DNA of 64,000 nt, taken from Salivita marina. Its GTDB lineage: Bacteria > Pseudomonadota > Gammaproteobacteria > Pseudomonadales > Azotimanducaceae. Position numbers and translations under genes: made by a program. The stretch is taken from positions 186,001 through 250,000 of the forward strand of contig JAYQNS010000002.1 of assembly GCA_038144425.1 (NCBI GenBank), read 5' to 3'. Below the pieces are notes generated by a model. That model made no database searches. It saw only the letters and a program-made list of their open reading frames with translations, and was not told the DNA's origin. Within the stretch, counting starts at the first letter, position 1; each line of letters opens with the position of its first letter. Shown piece by piece: positions 62,415-64,000 of the stretch.

Positions 62415-62999
62415 ATGGCCTTTGAGTTGCCCGCTCTGCCCTACGCCCGTGATGCCCTCGCGCCCCACATCAGCGCTGAGACCATCGATTTCCACTACGG
62501 TAAGCATCACCAGACCTACGTCGATAAGCTCAACGCGGCGGTGGAAGGGAAACCGGAAGCTGAGGCTTCCCTGGAAGAGCTGATCAAGACCAGCAGTGGC
62601 GGTGTGTTTAACAACGCGGCGCAGATCTGGAACCACACCTTCTATTGGAACTCCCTGTCCCCGAACGGCGGCGGTGCCCCCACGGGTGCGCTGGCGGAGG
62701 CCATCGACCGGGATCTCGGCGGCCTCGAGGCCTGCAAGAAGGCCCTCGCCGATGCCGTGGGAACGCACTTCGGGTCCGGCTGGGCTTGGCTGGTCCTGGA
62801 TGATGGCAAGCTAAAAGTGGAGTCGCTCCACGACGCGGGCAACCCCATGAACTCCGGGCAGACCCCGCTCCTCACCATTGATGCCTGGGAGCACGCCTTC
62901 TACATCGATTACCGCAACGCGAAGCCGAAGTACTGCGAGGCGGTGCTTGAGCACCTCATCAATTGGTCCTTCGCAGAGGCGAACTTCGCCAACGCCTAA
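62415..62999 (+). CDS. sodB: Iron superoxide dismutase
   Basis: The 194-residue cytoplasmic enzyme converts superoxide to oxygen and peroxide. It has the family blocks FHYGKHHQTYVDKLN, NNAAQIWNHTFYWNSLSP (the glutamine marks the iron type), GSGWAWLVLDDGKL, and the metal-binding DAWEHAFYIDYRNAK. A clear AAGGAG site precedes the ATG, and a rho-independent terminator follows. Confidence 0.98.
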   Translation: MAFELPALPYARDALAPHISAETIDFHYGKHHQTYVDKLNAAVEGKPEAEASLEELIKTSSGGVFNNAAQIWNHTFYWNSLSPNGGGAPTGALAEAIDRDLGGLEACKKALADAVGTHFGSGWAWLVLDDGKLKVESLHDAGNPMNSGQTPLLTIDAWEHAFYIDYRNAKPKYCEAVLEHLINWSFAEANFANA

Positions 63000-63020
63000 G
63001 GCCTAGGCCCGCTATGGAAG

Positions 63021-63053
63021 CCCCCGGATGCGGTGAGCGCCCGGGGGTTTTTT
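63021..63053 (+). terminator. Rho-independent terminator of sodB
   Basis: CCCCCGG and CCGGGGG pair around a 13-base loop and are followed at once by six T residues. The hairpin fills the 52-base gap between sodB and the convergent nadK gene; the T run touches the nadK stop codon. On the opposite strand no T run follows, so it works for sodB only. Confidence 0.9.
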
Positions 63054-63819
63054 ATGGGACGAACTGTTCCTGAAGGATGCGCTCCTCCAGGTTGTGCTCG
63101 GGATCGAAGAGGATGTGCAGTTCGGTTTCATTATCCTGGGCGATGCGTACTTCCACCACGTTACGGACCTCTGTGGCATCGGCCACGGCAGAGACCGGTC
63201 GCTTGTAGTGGTCGAGGACCTCGAAGGTAATTTCCGCCGTCAGGGGCAGCACCGCGCCGCGCCACCGCCGGGGGCGGAAGGCGCTGATGGGGGTCAGGGC
63301 CAGGGCCTGGGAGCCAATGGGCAGGATGGGCCCGTGGGCGGAGAGGTTATAGGCCGTGGAGCCTGCCGGCGTTGCCACCAGAGCCCCATCGCAGATGAGC
63401 CGGTCGATGCGAGTTTTGCCGTCGATGGCGACGCGCAAATTCGCCGCTTGCCGAGTCTGCCGAAGGAGTGAAACTTCGTTGATGGCCCGGGCCTGCTGCT
63501 CGGAGCCGGAATCGCTAATGGCGGTCATGGCGAGGGGGTGGAGGATGGCCCGGGCGGCTTGGTCGATACGTTCCGGGAGGTCGTCCTCGTTATAGGCGTT
63601 CAGCAGAAAGCCCACCGTGCCTCGGTTCATCCCGTAGATGGGTACGCTGCGGTGCATGCTTCGGTGGAGCGTCTCCAGCATGAAGCCGTCGCCGCCGAGG
63701 GCGATGATGACGTCCGCCTCCTCCGCTGACACGTGGGCATAGCGTTTTTCCAAGCTTTCCCGAGCCGCTTGGGACTGGGGGCTTTTACTGCTGACGAAGG
63801 CCAGTCGAGTGTCACTCAT
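63052..63819 (-). CDS. nadK: NAD kinase
   Basis: The 255-residue kinase makes NADP from NAD. The GGDG motif is in [16 protein letters not shown] near residue 40, followed by [13 protein letters not shown] and the NAD-binding [11 protein letters not shown] and [14 protein letters not shown] segments. It is shorter than the roughly 290-residue E. coli enzyme at the N-terminus. The ATG overlaps the stop of the tesB-like gene by four bases. Confidence 0.95.
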   Translation of the reverse strand: MSDTRLAFVSSKSPQSQAARESLEKRYAHVSAEEADVIIALGGDGFMLETLHRSMHRSVPIYGMNRGTVGFLLNAYNEDDLPERIDQAARAILHPLAMTAISDSGSEQQARAINEVSLLRQTRQAANLRVAIDGKTRIDRLICDGALVATPAGSTAYNLSAHGPILPIGSQALALTPISAFRPRRWRGAVLPLTAEITFEVLDHYKRPVSAVADATEVRNVVEVRIAQDNETELHILFDPEHNLEERILQEQFVP

Positions 63820-64000
63820 GATTTGGCGTCCCCGTGGAGGCGAATAAGGCCTTCCTGGGCTACGGACGCCACCAGCGTGCCGTCCTGGCTATATATGAGG
63901 CCGCGGTTGAACCCCCGGGCACCCCCTGCAGCAGGACTATCTTGCACGTATAGAAGCCATTCGTCAGCGCGAAAGGGGCCGTGGAACCACATGGCATGAT
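63816..64000 (-). CDS. tesB: Acyl-CoA thioesterase II, C-terminal part (partial)
   Basis: The frame enters from the right edge and ends at 63816, giving 61 residues. [35 protein letters not shown] and [10 protein letters not shown] are the closing blocks of the TesB hotdog-fold thioesterase, which frees fatty acids from acyl-CoA. The gene is cut by the window edge. It overlaps nadK by four bases. Confidence 0.93.
   Translation of the reverse strand, partial: HAMWFHGPFRADEWLLYVQDSPAAGGARGFNRGLIYSQDGTLVASVAQEGLIRLHGDAKS

Noticed and set aside
1..64000. CRISPR arrays, tRNA or rRNA genes, prophage, toxin-antitoxin or known defence cassettes
   Set aside because: I saw no regular direct-repeat array, no tRNA-like cloverleaf and no phage or transposase motifs. 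A tRNAscan, CRISPR finder and defence-system search would settle it, since reading by eye may miss short RNAs.

Overview
The window is 64 kb of GC-rich, very compact bacterial chromosome with no tRNA or rRNA gene, phage, insertion sequence or CRISPR array that I could see. Gene content points to a gammaproteobacterium: miaB, the ybeZ-ybeY-corC-lnt block, leuS-lptE-holA, a DUF1820 gene, a DUF2058 gene and an iron superoxide dismutase. Finer placement is a guess; the mix of many secreted amidohydrolases, M3 peptidase and stand-alone CobS/CobT would suit an environmental, possibly marine, heterotroph. No gap longer than 300 bases lacks a gene, and many neighbours overlap by 1 to 11 bases.

Layout. 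1-4.4 kb: end of a DUF3471 serine hydrolase, a PAP2 phosphatase, an MFS exporter, and feoA-feoB; the exporter and feoAB diverge from a clear Fur box. 4.4-9.7 kb (minus): RND exporter, penicillin-acylase-family lipoprotein, MsrB. 9.8-10.6 kb: an FMN split-barrel protein and a small cupin. 10.6-16.3 kb (minus): the four-gene ligase-associated DNA repair operon (nuclease, ATP-dependent ligase, Lhr-type helicase, metallophosphoesterase). 16.4-24.3 kb (plus): a secreted unknown, an AmiD-type amidase, two D-aminoacylase-like amidohydrolases flanking a Sua5 protein, then a membrane protein and AzlC-AzlD. 24.3-34.6 kb: enoyl-CoA hydratase, a frameshifted exported fumarylacetoacetate-hydrolase-family gene, GNAT, DUF2058, a YtcJ-like amidohydrolase, a ferredoxin reductase, an M3 peptidase lipoprotein, an acyl-CoA synthetase and DUF1820.

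34.7-45.2 kb (plus): the housekeeping block miaB - ybeZ - ybeY - corC - lnt - leuS - lptE - holA, split only by an inverted aldose-epimerase-like gene. 45.2-51.3 kb: SixA-like phosphatase, CobS, CobT, a Nudix hydrolase, then an HD-domain protein followed by a paralogue that has lost every HD metal ligand, and an HNH protein. 51.3-57.3 kb (minus): a complete oppABCDF-type peptide importer; its OppC carries a fibronectin type III domain in the first periplasmic loop, and its oppA is frameshifted. 57.4-64 kb: a MoxR ATPase with its VWA partner, a second enoyl-CoA hydratase, an exported amidohydrolase followed by the decayed tail of another, sodB with a terminator, nadK and the end of tesB.

The most unusual items are the HD/pseudo-HD tandem pair beside CobST, the FN3 insertion in OppC, the amidohydrolase remnant, and two frameshifts that each look like the loss of one G from a G run. 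Nothing in the window is a clear, self-contained undescribed defence or mobile system.
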